Assembly: GCA_947176605.1 (NCBI GenBank)
Contig: CAMWRH010000014.1
Coordinates: 1-52,521 of the forward strand
Reading direction: 5' to 3'
DNA length: 52,521 nucleotides
DNA from: an uncultured Porphyromonadaceae bacterium
GTDB taxonomy: Bacteria; Bacteroidota; Bacteroidia; Bacteroidales; Muribaculaceae
In this document: in pieces, positions 45,167 through 52,356 of the stretch
Numbering within the stretch: the stretch's first letter is position 1
How the letters are laid out: each line of letters begins with the position of its first letter
Program-made: the position numbers and the translations under genes
Notes under the pieces: generated by a model
What the model saw: only the letters and a program-made list of their open reading frames with translations
Told to the model about the DNA's origin: nothing
Databases searched by the model: none

Positions 45167-45244
45167 ATGGACTTTGAAAAATTTACTTTCCGGCAGATAG
45201 ATGCCGATATCTCAACTCCGAAACATTATAGAAGGGATTTATGA
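45167..45244 (+). pseudogene. 25-codon stub after the antitoxin-like gene, possible truncated toxin
   Basis: Starting 2 bases after the antitoxin-like stop, this reads MDFEKFTFRQIDADISTPKH and five more residues, then stops exactly where the right-hand 22-bp repeat begins. Its position is that of a toxin gene, and the abrupt end at the repeat suggests the rest was lost when the insertion formed or decayed. Family cannot be assigned. Confidence 0.4.
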
Positions 45245-45649
45245 GTAGACGGTGAGCACGATGGTGCGTTGGCCGCCGTAGTCGCGGTATTCGCAGAGGT
45301 AGATCCCTTGCCAGGTGCCCAGGTTGAGGCGATGGTGGCTGATGGGGATTGTAAGCGATACCCCCGCCAGTGTGCTTTTGGCATGGGCCGGCATATCATC
45401 TGCTCCCTCCATGGTGTGGCGGTAGTATGGTTCGTTCTCGGGCGCAAGGCGGTCGAAAAGGGCTGACAGGTCGTGAAGCACGGCCGGATCAGAATTCTCG
45501 TTGATGGTAAGTCCGCAGGAGGTATGCTTCACAAATATGTTAAGCAACCCCTTCTCGGGCAACTTCGGGAGGCTCCGCAGCACCTCCCCCGTAATAAGAT
45601 GGCAACCGCGCCTCATGGTCGGCAACCGCAATTCAATCTGCTCAATCAT
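45239..45649 (-). CDS. yjbQ: YjbQ (UPF0047) family protein
   Basis: A 136-residue protein matching the YjbQ family almost end to end: VKHTSCGLTINENSDP near residues 40-55, a histidine-containing middle (YYRHTMEGADDMPAH), and the signature RLNLGTWQGIYLCEYRDYGG near the C-terminus. Members show weak thiamin-phosphate-synthase activity in genetic tests, but the physiological role is uncertain. The last codons and the stop (45239-45241) lie at the right-hand copy of a 22-bp direct repeat; both repeat copies restore the same C-terminal residues, so the insertion left the protein intact. Confidence 0.93.
   Translation of the reverse strand: MIEQIELRLPTMRRGCHLITGEVLRSLPKLPEKGLLNIFVKHTSCGLTINENSDPAVLHDLSALFDRLAPENEPYYRHTMEGADDMPAHAKSTLAGVSLTIPISHHRLNLGTWQGIYLCEYRDYGGQRTIVLTVYS
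45243..45264. repeat. Right copy of a perfect 22-bp direct repeat
   Basis: Identical to 44872-44893 and part of the yjbQ coding sequence. Together they bound a 349-base insert carrying a promoter and the antitoxin-like gene. Confidence 0.85.
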
Positions 45650-45738
45650 AATATTTTAATCAGGTGTTTTGGATACCCCGGAGATTACTACTGTCAGTTA
45701 CTCCGGGGAAAAGTGGCGCCAAGGGGCACTCTATATGT

Positions 45739-45778
45739 CTTGCCGCCCATGGCGCCAAGGGGCGGCATGGGCGGCAAG
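45739..45778. repeat. GC-rich hairpin downstream of a small membrane-protein gene
   Basis: CTTGCCGCCCATG (45739-45751) pairs perfectly with CATGGGCGGCAAG (45766-45778), and GGCGCCAAGGGGC occurs twice around it. The preceding ACTGTCAGTTACTCCGGGG (45690-45708) resembles 48978-48994, suggesting the same small palindromic repeat family. It could also terminate the minus-strand gene. Confidence 0.55.
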
Positions 45779-45786
45779 GGGCGGCA

Positions 45787-45999
45787 TCATTCGTTGCGAC
45801 GCATATAGAAAGTAGCCGCATCGACACATTTCGCCAGCGCAAACAGCACGAGGCACACCGAGACTCCGGCCGTAGCCAATACAAACACCGACAGACCTTC
45901 CGGACCGTCGCCTATCGCCACGACCGTAGCTATCAGATCAAGAATACCTACTATCCGAAGCAGGATCGCAAGCATGGTGGATTTCAAATATGGTCTCAT
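45787..45999 (-). CDS. Small membrane protein of unknown function
   Basis: A 70-residue protein with two hydrophobic helices (about 8-29 and 38-58) separated by a short DGPEG turn, and a basic MRRNE end. It reads as a coherent inner-membrane hairpin, while the opposite strand offers nothing convincing. No family recognised; the call rests on composition alone. Confidence 0.45.
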   Translation of the reverse strand: MRPYLKSTMLAILLRIVGILDLIATVVAIGDGPEGLSVFVLATAGVSVCLVLFALAKCVDAATFYMRRNE

Positions 46000-46562
46000 A
46001 ATCAGTATGAAGTGAATCAGTATCAGTCATGGTGTTAAATCTTGTTAACCTACAGACTGCGACAAGTGGATAATATGCTCAATTTTCCGACAGTTTTTCC
46101 GTCTGCCCGCTCTTCGTGGCGGTTTGCCCGCTCACTCCGAGTCGTCTGACGGTTTGTCAAAAGGGTAACAAATTCGATGCCAATACTGATTGCGTCACCG
46201 CCCGATTTTTCCTGCCCGGCTGGCCCATCGAGATCCCTCTTCCGCGTCCTTTCCCTCTGGGGAATAATACTGTCTGCGGCCGGCCTTGATGCTCGTGGGA
46301 GGGACGCGGGAAACGCGGGGGACGCGGGTGTGCTCTTCAGTACTTTTGAGGGGACTTGTCGCGGGATACGCTTTTTTTCGGCTGCGCCGTCTGGCACGTG
46401 GAGATTACCTCCCGCGACCCCCGCGCCTCCCGCGTCTCCCGCGTCCCATTCCCCGGGCATCCGGAAGTAACATCCCCCGGGTATCCGAAAGTATCCTCCC
46501 CGCGTCCACCCAGGAGCAAAGTGATTCTAAGCGGAATTATAGGAAATCTGCCGAATAATGCG
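46000..46562. other. Non-coding, repeat-rich 560-base stretch
   Basis: No convincing gene. A 136-codon minus-strand frame across 46050-46460 is Pro/Ala/Arg-rich and follows the GC-rich repeats, so it is not called. The right half is occupied by the inverted repeat described separately. Confidence 0.6.
46297..46497. repeat. Imperfect GC-rich inverted repeat ending in CGGGCATCCGGAAGTAAC units
   Basis: A run of GGGACGCGGG words (46297-46329) is mirrored by CCCGCGTC words (46411-46447), forming a long imperfect stem around an 80-base loop. It is followed by two tandem units, one ending CGGGCATCCGGAAGTAAC (46453-46470) and a variant at 46474-46497. The end unit recurs at 47400-47420 and 49050-49070. 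Confidence 0.65.
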
Positions 46563-46570
46563 TATATTTG
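46563..46570 (+). promoter_or_regulatory. -7 element of the SDR gene
   Basis: TATATTTG fits TAnnTTTG, with a leader of about 37 bases to ATG 46613. No clear -33 half, possibly because repeats occupy the upstream side. Confidence 0.45.
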
Positions 46571-46612
46571 TACGACTGATTTTTCAGAAACACCAACACA
46601 ATACTTATACCC

Positions 46613-47365
46613 ATGAAAGCAACAGTAATGGTCACCGGCGCCACAAGCGGAATAGGAGAGGCCTGCGTGCGCCGTTTCATTCAGGCCGGATACCGCGTGA
46701 TCGCCACCGGACGCAACGTCAGCCGACTTAACGCACTGAAAGATGAGTTCGGTGCCGACCTCCTCCCGCTCGTCTTCGACGTGCGCGACCGCGAAATCGC
46801 CGAGGCAAGCGTCAGCGCCCTCCCCGCCGGATGGCGTGAGATCGATATCCTCGTCAACAATGCCGGACTCGCCCTCGGACTTGATCCCGAATACCTCGGC
46901 GACCATACCGACTGGGACACGATGATCGACACCAACATCAAAGGACTGCTCACCATGACCCGCGCCGTAGTGCCCGGAATGGTGGAGCGTGGCCGTGGAC
47001 ACGTGATCAATATCGGTTCGGTAGCCGGCGACGCCGCCTATGCCAACGGCAACGTATACTGCGCCACCAAGGCAGCCGTAAAATCCATCACCGACGGATT
47101 GCGCATCGACGTGGCCCACACCCCCCTGCGCGTCACACTGCTCAAACCCGGACTCGTAGAGACCAACTTCAGCCGCGTCCGCTTCCACGGCGATGCCGAA
47201 AGGGCCGAAAACGTATACAAAGGTATCACGCCGCTCACCGGCGACGACATAGCCGATGCCGCCCTCTACGCCGCCCAGACCCCCGCACACGTGCAGATAG
47301 CCGAGATGCTCATCCTCGCCACCCACCAGGCCAACGGCAGCACCATCGTGCGTCAGAACCCTTAA
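46613..47365 (+). CDS. Short-chain dehydrogenase, YdfG-like (3-hydroxy acid dehydrogenase)
   Basis: A 250-residue classical SDR: cofactor motif TGATSGIG (8-15), NNAG (82-85), and catalytic S136, Y149 and K153 in NVYCATK. Similarity to E. coli YdfG runs through the protein, with the shared RFIQ.G..VIATGR, DWDTMIDTN.KGL..MTRAV.PGMVER and VRF.GD..KAE-type segments. YdfG oxidises serine, threonine and related 3-hydroxy acids with NADP and also reduces malonic semialdehyde. It appears monocistronic. Confidence 0.9.
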   Translation: MKATVMVTGATSGIGEACVRRFIQAGYRVIATGRNVSRLNALKDEFGADLLPLVFDVRDREIAEASVSALPAGWREIDILVNNAGLALGLDPEYLGDHTDWDTMIDTNIKGLLTMTRAVVPGMVERGRGHVINIGSVAGDAAYANGNVYCATKAAVKSITDGLRIDVAHTPLRVTLLKPGLVETNFSRVRFHGDAERAENVYKGITPLTGDDIADAALYAAQTPAHVQIAEMLILATHQANGSTIVRQNP

Positions 47366-47377
47366 CCTCCCCCTATC

Positions 47378-47424
47378 CCGGGGGATGGAAGTAACATCCC
47401 CCGGGCATCCGGAAGTAATATGAG
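47378..47424. repeat. Copy of the CGGGCATCCGGAAGTAA repeat family
   Basis: GGGATGGAAGTAACATCCC and CGGGCATCCGGAAGTAA overlap to form a small palindromic unit just after the SDR gene; the same words occur at 46451-46497 and 49048-49076. Confidence 0.65.
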
Positions 47425-47495
47425 AGTAGTCAGGGGTAATGGGATATGATGAAAAGTGATAATATTTAGTCAGTAACTAATGAAAATCAGGTGAT

Positions 47496-47858
47496 ATGGA
47501 TAATATGTTATCAGTATTGGAGAGCTATATGCCGCCGGATCCGGATGACGTGGGCAGGCAGTTGGCAGCCGACTTCCGTCGGCGCCGCATAGAGCGCCGG
47601 CTGACGCGGGCCGATATGGCGGCCCGCTCGGGAGTGGCATTGTCGAATATCACCCGGTTTGAGCAGAAAGGTTACATCTCCTTACGCAACCTCATACTGC
47701 TGGCCATCGCTCTCGGCTATATCACCGAGGTGCGCCGCATATTCAGCGAACCGAAATTTGCCACAATGGAAGAACTCCTTGCCATCCACGACAGCAAAAA
47801 CAAAAAACGGGCCTATCACCGCCGCAGTAGCAAAAGCAATGAAAATCCCGAAGATTGA
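47496..47858 (+). CDS. XRE-family antitoxin of HipA-type module 2
   Basis: A 120-residue protein with a helix-turn-helix (about 20-75: VGRQLAADFRRRRIERRLTRADMAARSGVALSNITRFEQKG) and a basic tail. Its last 20 bases overlap the following HipA gene. It is unlike the module 1 antitoxin outside the helix-turn-helix, so the two modules are not a recent duplication. It should repress the operon and restrain the kinase. Confidence 0.88.
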   Translation: MDNMLSVLESYMPPDPDDVGRQLAADFRRRRIERRLTRADMAARSGVALSNITRFEQKGYISLRNLILLAIALGYITEVRRIFSEPKFATMEELLAIHDSKNKKRAYHRRSSKSNENPED

Positions 47859-48963
47859 CCGACTTCTCGTAAAATATCACGACAGTTGTGTGGGTACGCT
47901 TTCCCTTACCCCCGACTCGCGCCTGTGTGTCTTTGAATACGACCGTAAGTGGATAGCCGACGGTTTCGGCATTTCGCCTCTTGAGCTGCCCCTTAGGGCA
48001 GGTACGTTTGTGGCCAAGGCCACACCTTTCGCCGGCAACTTCGGTATTTTTGAAGACAGTATGCCCGATGGCTACGGACGCTATCTGCTTCACAAGGCGT
48101 TGCTTCGCGAAGGGATAAATGATTTCAATCTGTCGGTTCTTGACCGGTTGAGCATTGTAGGCAGCAGCGGGATGGGTGCACTTACCTATATGCCGGCCAA
48201 CGACATACTTAAGGCCGACTCTGTCGCAGACTTCGACCTGCTTCAGCAAAAGGCACTGGAAGTGCTCGGAGAGCGGCAGGATGATGATGCCGAGTTGCTG
48301 CTGTTCAACAGTGGTAACAGCGGAGGCGCCCGCCCGAAAGCCGTATTTTCCGACCCGGAAGGTCATTGGCTGGTAAAGTTCAGGCATACATATGACCCCA
48401 AGGATATCGGACAACAGGAGTATCTCTATAACCATACAGCAAGAAAGTGTGGCATAAAGGTGCCTGACTTCAAACTGATTGAAGGGAAGTATTTTGCTTC
48501 GAGGAGGTTTGATATCTCGGCTGAAGGAGAACGGATTCATATGGCCACAGCGGGTGGACTGCTGTGCATCTCATTGGGAATGCCTATCCTTGATTACTCC
48601 AATCTATTGGCATTGACAGGTTTTCTGACACAGTCGCCCGATGAGGTCGAGGAGATGTATCGCCGGATGATATTCAATTACCTTACCGATAATAAAGATG
48701 ATCATTGCAAGAATTTCAGTTTTATGGTCACTCCCGGTACCGATAGAGGTTGGCGATGGAATCTTGCACCGGCCTACGACCTCACCCTATGCGCCGACGG
48801 ATACAATGGCGAACACGCCACATCCGTCAACGGCACCGGCAATCCGGCCATCAGCGACTTTATAGCTGTAGGGCGGCAGGTTAAGATGGAAGAACGTCGT
48901 TGTCGCCAGCTTATCGATGAGGTGGTTTCAAATTGCACTTCCCTTATTCGCCGTCCCCTTTGA
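47839..48963 (+). CDS. HipA-type serine/threonine kinase toxin (module 2)
   Basis: A 374-residue HipA-family protein starting at ATG 47839, inside the antitoxin gene. The nucleotide loop SGNSGGARPK (158-167), catalytic NKDDHCKN (285-292) and AYDLT (312-316) are all present. It is about 40 residues shorter than module 1 and close to HipA_C with a shortened N-terminal part. The frame is open well upstream (to 47659), but that part is antisense-like overlap with the antitoxin gene and is rejected. The intact active site suggests a working toxin or a regulatory kinase. Confidence 0.92.
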   Translation: MKIPKIDRLLVKYHDSCVGTLSLTPDSRLCVFEYDRKWIADGFGISPLELPLRAGTFVAKATPFAGNFGIFEDSMPDGYGRYLLHKALLREGINDFNLSVLDRLSIVGSSGMGALTYMPANDILKADSVADFDLLQQKALEVLGERQDDDAELLLFNSGNSGGARPKAVFSDPEGHWLVKFRHTYDPKDIGQQEYLYNHTARKCGIKVPDFKLIEGKYFASRRFDISAEGERIHMATAGGLLCISLGMPILDYSNLLALTGFLTQSPDEVEEMYRRMIFNYLTDNKDDHCKNFSFMVTPGTDRGWRWNLAPAYDLTLCADGYNGEHATSVNGTGNPAISDFIAVGRQVKMEERRCRQLIDEVVSNCTSLIRRPL

Positions 48964-48973
48964 TAATGTCCGA

Positions 48974-49076
48974 AGGAAGTTACTGTCAGTTCCCCGGTGT
49001 AAGGAACGCGAAAGGCGCGAAAGGCGCCTTTCGCGCCCTTTGCGTCCCATCCCCGGGCATCCGGAAGTAACCTCCC
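48974..49076. repeat. About 100-bp palindromic repeat element
   Basis: GGAAGTTACTGTCAGTTCC (48974-48992) opens the unit. The central perfect stem GGCGCGAAAGG/CCTTTCGCGCC (about 49014-49037) follows, and the unit ends CGGGCATCCGGAAGTAAC (49053-49070). The outer ends are imperfect inverse copies of each other (GTTACT...AGTAAC). The hairpin could also terminate hipA. Confidence 0.65.
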
Positions 49077-49139
49077 GCGTCCCGGAAAAATAATAATACA
49101 AGGCAGACGTTACCTAAATACAGGTAAACTCTTACAGCT

Positions 49140-49598
49140 ATGAAATCAATTACCAAAACCTCCTCCATCCTCGCCGGTGCCATCCTGCTCGGCGCCGCAT
49201 CATGCGGCAGTGTAAAACAGACCGCCACCGCCACCCCCGACATCCGGGGAAAATGGCAGATCGAAAACATCGTGTTCAGCGACACCGACTACGTGCGTCC
49301 CGCCGAGGCAGTGCCCGGCTCCGACCAATTCATCCGGTTTGAAGCCGACACATACCTCATCCATACCAACTGCAACACCATCTCCGGCAGCTACACCCTT
49401 CAGGGCGACTCCATCTTCCTCGGCGACGGCCCTATGACCGAACGCGCATGCGACAACATGGCCACCGAAGACGCCCTGCGCCGCATCCTCCCCGACATCG
49501 CCACCCTATACCTTCAGAACGACACCGTGCTCCGCCTCGACGCCCGCACCCCCTCCGCCTACATACTTCTAAAACGTAACCCAAACTCCATCAGATGA
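49140..49598 (+). CDS. META-domain lipoprotein (HslJ-like)
   Basis: A 152-residue lipoprotein with lipobox AASC (C22). The META domain covers about 35-147: RGKWQIENI, FEADTYLIHTNCNTISGSYTLQGDSI, the conserved MTERACDNMATEDALRRIL and YLQNDTVLRLDA. This is the HslJ type, linked in E. coli to heat shock and novobiocin resistance; its biochemical role is not known. The stop overlaps the next start by four bases, so the two genes are coupled. Confidence 0.88.
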   Translation: MKSITKTSSILAGAILLGAASCGSVKQTATATPDIRGKWQIENIVFSDTDYVRPAEAVPGSDQFIRFEADTYLIHTNCNTISGSYTLQGDSIFLGDGPMTERACDNMATEDALRRILPDIATLYLQNDTVLRLDARTPSAYILLKRNPNSIR

Positions 49599-50185
49599 TT
49601 ATAAAGTATTGCCTGTCGACAGTCCTGACTGTGGTAGCCTCAATGGCTGCCGCCGACACCGGCACCGTAATTCCCGCCAACCTCAACCCCGACCTCCGCG
49701 AAGTGATACACTCCGTCGACTACGACAACCTGTCGCAAGACCGCGAGAAAATACGTACCCTGCTGGCTACCCTTTCCCCCGACTCCTACGGCTACGACGA
49801 AAAGCAGATGTGCGAGCGACTTCTCGACGCGCCGGTCTCACCCGTCACACCCGACGGCATGATTGGATACCGGCGTGTACGCTCCATACAGATCAATTCC
49901 CTCGGGATATTCAGCTATCCCTATTTTTCCTGCCGGTTCAGGAAAAAGAACGGAAAGGTATTCTTCGAAAAGACCACCGGTAGCCAGCGCAAGTCAGGCT
50001 ACCTCTATCAGAACACCCCCGAATCCCTGATATTCCTTGGCGGAGCCTCCGTCAACGGCGACCCTCAGACCACCTACGGCAGCGAATCCTCCGTAGCCGG
50101 CACCCTCTACAAGACCGGCCCGCGCACCGCCATAATGCTCTTCGCTACCGACGACAGTGCCGAAATCTACGAACTCACCAAGTGA
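49595..50185 (+). CDS. Exported protein resembling DUF4893
   Basis: A 196-residue protein with a signal peptide (about 1-20). The core YPYFSCRFRKKNGKVFFEKTTGSQRKSG, followed by FLGGASVNGD and YGSESSVAGTLYKTG, resembles DUF4893, a family of unknown function. The start overlaps the META gene stop (ATGA), implying translational coupling and a shared envelope role. No catalytic residues recognised. Confidence 0.72.
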   Translation: MIIKYCLSTVLTVVASMAAADTGTVIPANLNPDLREVIHSVDYDNLSQDREKIRTLLATLSPDSYGYDEKQMCERLLDAPVSPVTPDGMIGYRRVRSIQINSLGIFSYPYFSCRFRKKNGKVFFEKTTGSQRKSGYLYQNTPESLIFLGGASVNGDPQTTYGSESSVAGTLYKTGPRTAIMLFATDDSAEIYELTK

Positions 50186-50343
50186 CACCCCGCGTGCCCG
50201 CTCCGCCTCCCCCCCCCGACGGTTCCCGTTCCGCCGAGGGGAGGATGACGGCGCGAGCCTTAACCGCATTCTGATTTCATGTCCGTTCACACCCTGACAC
50301 CTTATATTCTATTCACATCACAATCATCCGAAAACGAATATTT

Positions 50344-50357
50344 CATATAATTATATG
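50344..50357. repeat. 14-bp AT palindrome
   Basis: CATATAATTATATG reads the same on both strands. It lies in the 650-base AT-rich gap (50186-50834), which is markedly lower in GC than its surroundings and holds no gene. Confidence 0.55.
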
Positions 50358-50398
50358 ATTTAGTGGCACCGTATGGATATAAGTCGAGTGTTATTCAA

Positions 50399-50474
50399 TA
50401 TGTCACCACCTGATGACAAAAAGATAGAATATAACACCAGAAATTCATTGAAATATAAATATGACACCAGATAT
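50399..50474. repeat. Three iteron-like repeats at about 30-bp spacing
   Basis: TATGTCACCACCTGAT (50399), TATAACACCAGAAAT (50430) and TATGACACCAGATAT (50460) are spaced 31 and 30 bases apart, sharing TATRWCACCA. Inverse-sense variants follow at 50480-50512 (ATCAGGATGTGACA). The regular spacing looks like a multi-site operator or iteron array in the AT-rich gap upstream of the McrB-like gene. Confidence 0.45.
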
Positions 50475-50681
50475 TTTAGATATGTTATCAGGATGTGACA
50501 ATATGTCATATATGAATAAAGAAAATCGGACTATTCTCAAACACATGAGTACAACGATAGTTCCCATTCGAATCTATAGCATCTCCGAAATTTTATATAC
50601 GGCGACCACCTGATTAATATATATTAAGAAGATAGTAATCCTCAGAAGATTTGCGATAAGTAGTATTTCCAAAAATATTAT

Positions 50682-50689
50682 TAACTTTG
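50682..50689 (+). promoter_or_regulatory. -7 element upstream of the McrB-like gene
   Basis: TAACTTTG is a perfect -7 box, with an RNA leader of about 140 bases to ATG 50835. A TTTG at 50650-50653 is 28 bases away, too far for a normal -33 box. Confidence 0.45.
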
Positions 50690-50834
50690 TATTGCTTATT
50701 GTGCTTGCTATTGACAGCGACCAGTCGCAGCAAGTTGATTTTATCTTCATCCTGATTCATGGCTTTGAGGACGAACTTGATATGGAGTTGGTCGATTATT
50801 TCAGGTTCCCTAAAAGTCAATATTTGATTGATTC

Positions 50835-52271
50835 ATGCGATATACTCTACAGAAAGGATTTGTTTCCCAAAACGGTCAAGTTGAAATTCTTGACTCCGAC
50901 TCACTATGCTATCTTGTAAAAAGTACGAACAAAGGAAAGAGCGGAATCCGAACCATTTCAAAGGAAATGCTTAATGAGTTCGTCGAATACTTTGCGTTGC
51001 ATCCTGATGATTCAGCTGAACAAGCTCGCGCTAATTTGTGCGGAAAATCAGATCTTGATAAGTTTGAGTACGGGTATTCTGCCACATTTAAAACAATGGC
51101 TAAGATGGTACTGGGTGAGCAGTTGATTCCGGCTGATAAGAAATTGGCTACTGCAGAACCTGAGAAACCTCGTCCTGTCGATGCGCCGTTGCAGCTGATT
51201 TACTATGGGGCGCCGGGGACGGGGAAGTCGTTTGCGATTGATGAGATGACGGATGGACGGAATGCGGTCAGGACTACGTTTCATCCTGACAGTGACTATG
51301 CGTCGTTTGTGGGTGCCTATAAACCTACGATGGAGGATGTGCCGATGAGTGCTTTCGTGGGGAAGGAGGTGCATCTTGCCCAACCGCAAGGCGCCCATCC
51401 GGGTATCGAACGGAAAATCGTCTACAAATATGTGCCGCAGGCATTCCTGAAGGCTTATGTCGAAGCATGGAAAGACCTCGATAACCCACACTTCCTCATA
51501 ATCGAAGAAATCAACCGTGGCAACTGCGCACAGATCTTCGGCGACCTGTTTCAGTTGCTCGACCGCAACAATTCCGGCAGTTCGGCATATCCCATCCACG
51601 CCGACGAGGATATCGCACGCTTCCTGAAATCGGACGCGAAGGGGTTTGCCAACCTCTCCGACGCGCAGCGCCAGGCCATCGCCTCATTTCCCCTGCAGAA
51701 AGACAACGGGCGCGAAATACCCCTCGGTGGGGAGATACTCGACGGCAGTCTCCTCCTCCTGCCACCCAACCTCTACATATGGGCCACGATGAACACCTCC
51801 GACCAATCGCTCTTCCCGATCGATTCGGCTTTCAAACGGCGCTGGAACTGGCGGTATGTCAGCATCAACACCAACCCGACCGATCCCCGTACCGGTAGCC
51901 CGATCGACTGGAAATTCCGCGTAGGGGAGGACCTCTACTCATGGGGAGAATTCCTCGACACGATCAACCCCGAAATACTCTCCCTCACCGAATCATCCGA
52001 CAAACAGATGGGTTACTTCTTCGCCAAGGCCGACCCGCGCACCGGCGTTATCGCCGAAGAAGTGCTGCTCAACAAAGTGCTCTTCTACCTCTGGACCGAC
52101 GTATTCAAGGATTACGACATATCAGGCAAATACTTCCATAACCCGAATACAGGCCGCTCCTTCCTCTTCACCGACTTCTTCACCGACCCCAAGGCCATGC
52201 AGTCCTTTATAGCCAACATCGGTCTGACCCCCGCCGAGGGTGACGCCCAAAGCCTGCCCTCTGAAGCGTAA
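50835..52271 (+). CDS. McrB-like AAA+ NTPase
   Basis: A 478-residue AAA+ protein of the McrB/GTPase branch. Residues 1-100 form a short N-terminal region (MRYTLQKGF..., DLDKFEYGYSATFKTMAKMVLGEQ). Walker A GAPGTGKS is at 125-132, Walker B FLIIEEINRGN at 220-230, and the McrB signature MNTSDQS at 319-325 with Arg fingers near 335-336. In McrBC, McrB uses GTP to drive McrC nuclease cutting of methylated DNA. No mcrC follows; the next DNA is hairpin repeats and a copy of the mobile element. The ATG is fixed by an in-frame stop two codons upstream. A defence role is inferred from family. Confidence 0.88.
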   Translation: MRYTLQKGFVSQNGQVEILDSDSLCYLVKSTNKGKSGIRTISKEMLNEFVEYFALHPDDSAEQARANLCGKSDLDKFEYGYSATFKTMAKMVLGEQLIPADKKLATAEPEKPRPVDAPLQLIYYGAPGTGKSFAIDEMTDGRNAVRTTFHPDSDYASFVGAYKPTMEDVPMSAFVGKEVHLAQPQGAHPGIERKIVYKYVPQAFLKAYVEAWKDLDNPHFLIIEEINRGNCAQIFGDLFQLLDRNNSGSSAYPIHADEDIARFLKSDAKGFANLSDAQRQAIASFPLQKDNGREIPLGGEILDGSLLLLPPNLYIWATMNTSDQSLFPIDSAFKRRWNWRYVSINTNPTDPRTGSPIDWKFRVGEDLYSWGEFLDTINPEILSLTESSDKQMGYFFAKADPRTGVIAEEVLLNKVLFYLWTDVFKDYDISGKYFHNPNTGRSFLFTDFFTDPKAMQSFIANIGLTPAEGDAQSLPSEA

Positions 52272-52288
52272 CTCGGAACTCCCCTGCG

Positions 52289-52312
52289 GCGTCCGCGACA
52301 GGTCGCGGACGC
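52289..52312. repeat. Perfect CGCGA hairpin after the McrB-like gene
   Basis: GCGTCCGCGA (52289-52298), CAGG loop, TCGCGGACGC (52303-52312). Its core is the complement-type twin of the hairpin at 24293-24312. It may terminate the McrB-like message. Confidence 0.6.
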
Positions 52313-52356
52313 ACAGATATCATAAACCCCGCCACCTAAAGCCCACTATCTCTCCT

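Noticed and set aside
44872..45264. Insertion sequence with a 22-bp target duplication
   Set aside because: No transposase or terminal inverted repeats are present, and 22 bp is longer than usual IS target duplications; site-specific or homologous recombination fits better.
46050..46460. A 136-codon minus-strand frame, Pro/Ala/Arg-rich
   Set aside because: It runs through the GC-rich inverted repeat, has low-complexity composition and no family resemblance.
47659..47838. Longer N-terminus for the second HipA
   Set aside because: It overlaps the XRE antitoxin gene in another frame and resembles no HipA sequence.
50614..50820. A 68-codon minus-strand frame in the AT-rich gap
   Set aside because: It is AT-rich low-complexity with no ribosome-binding site, lies across the promoter region of the McrB-like gene and matches nothing known.
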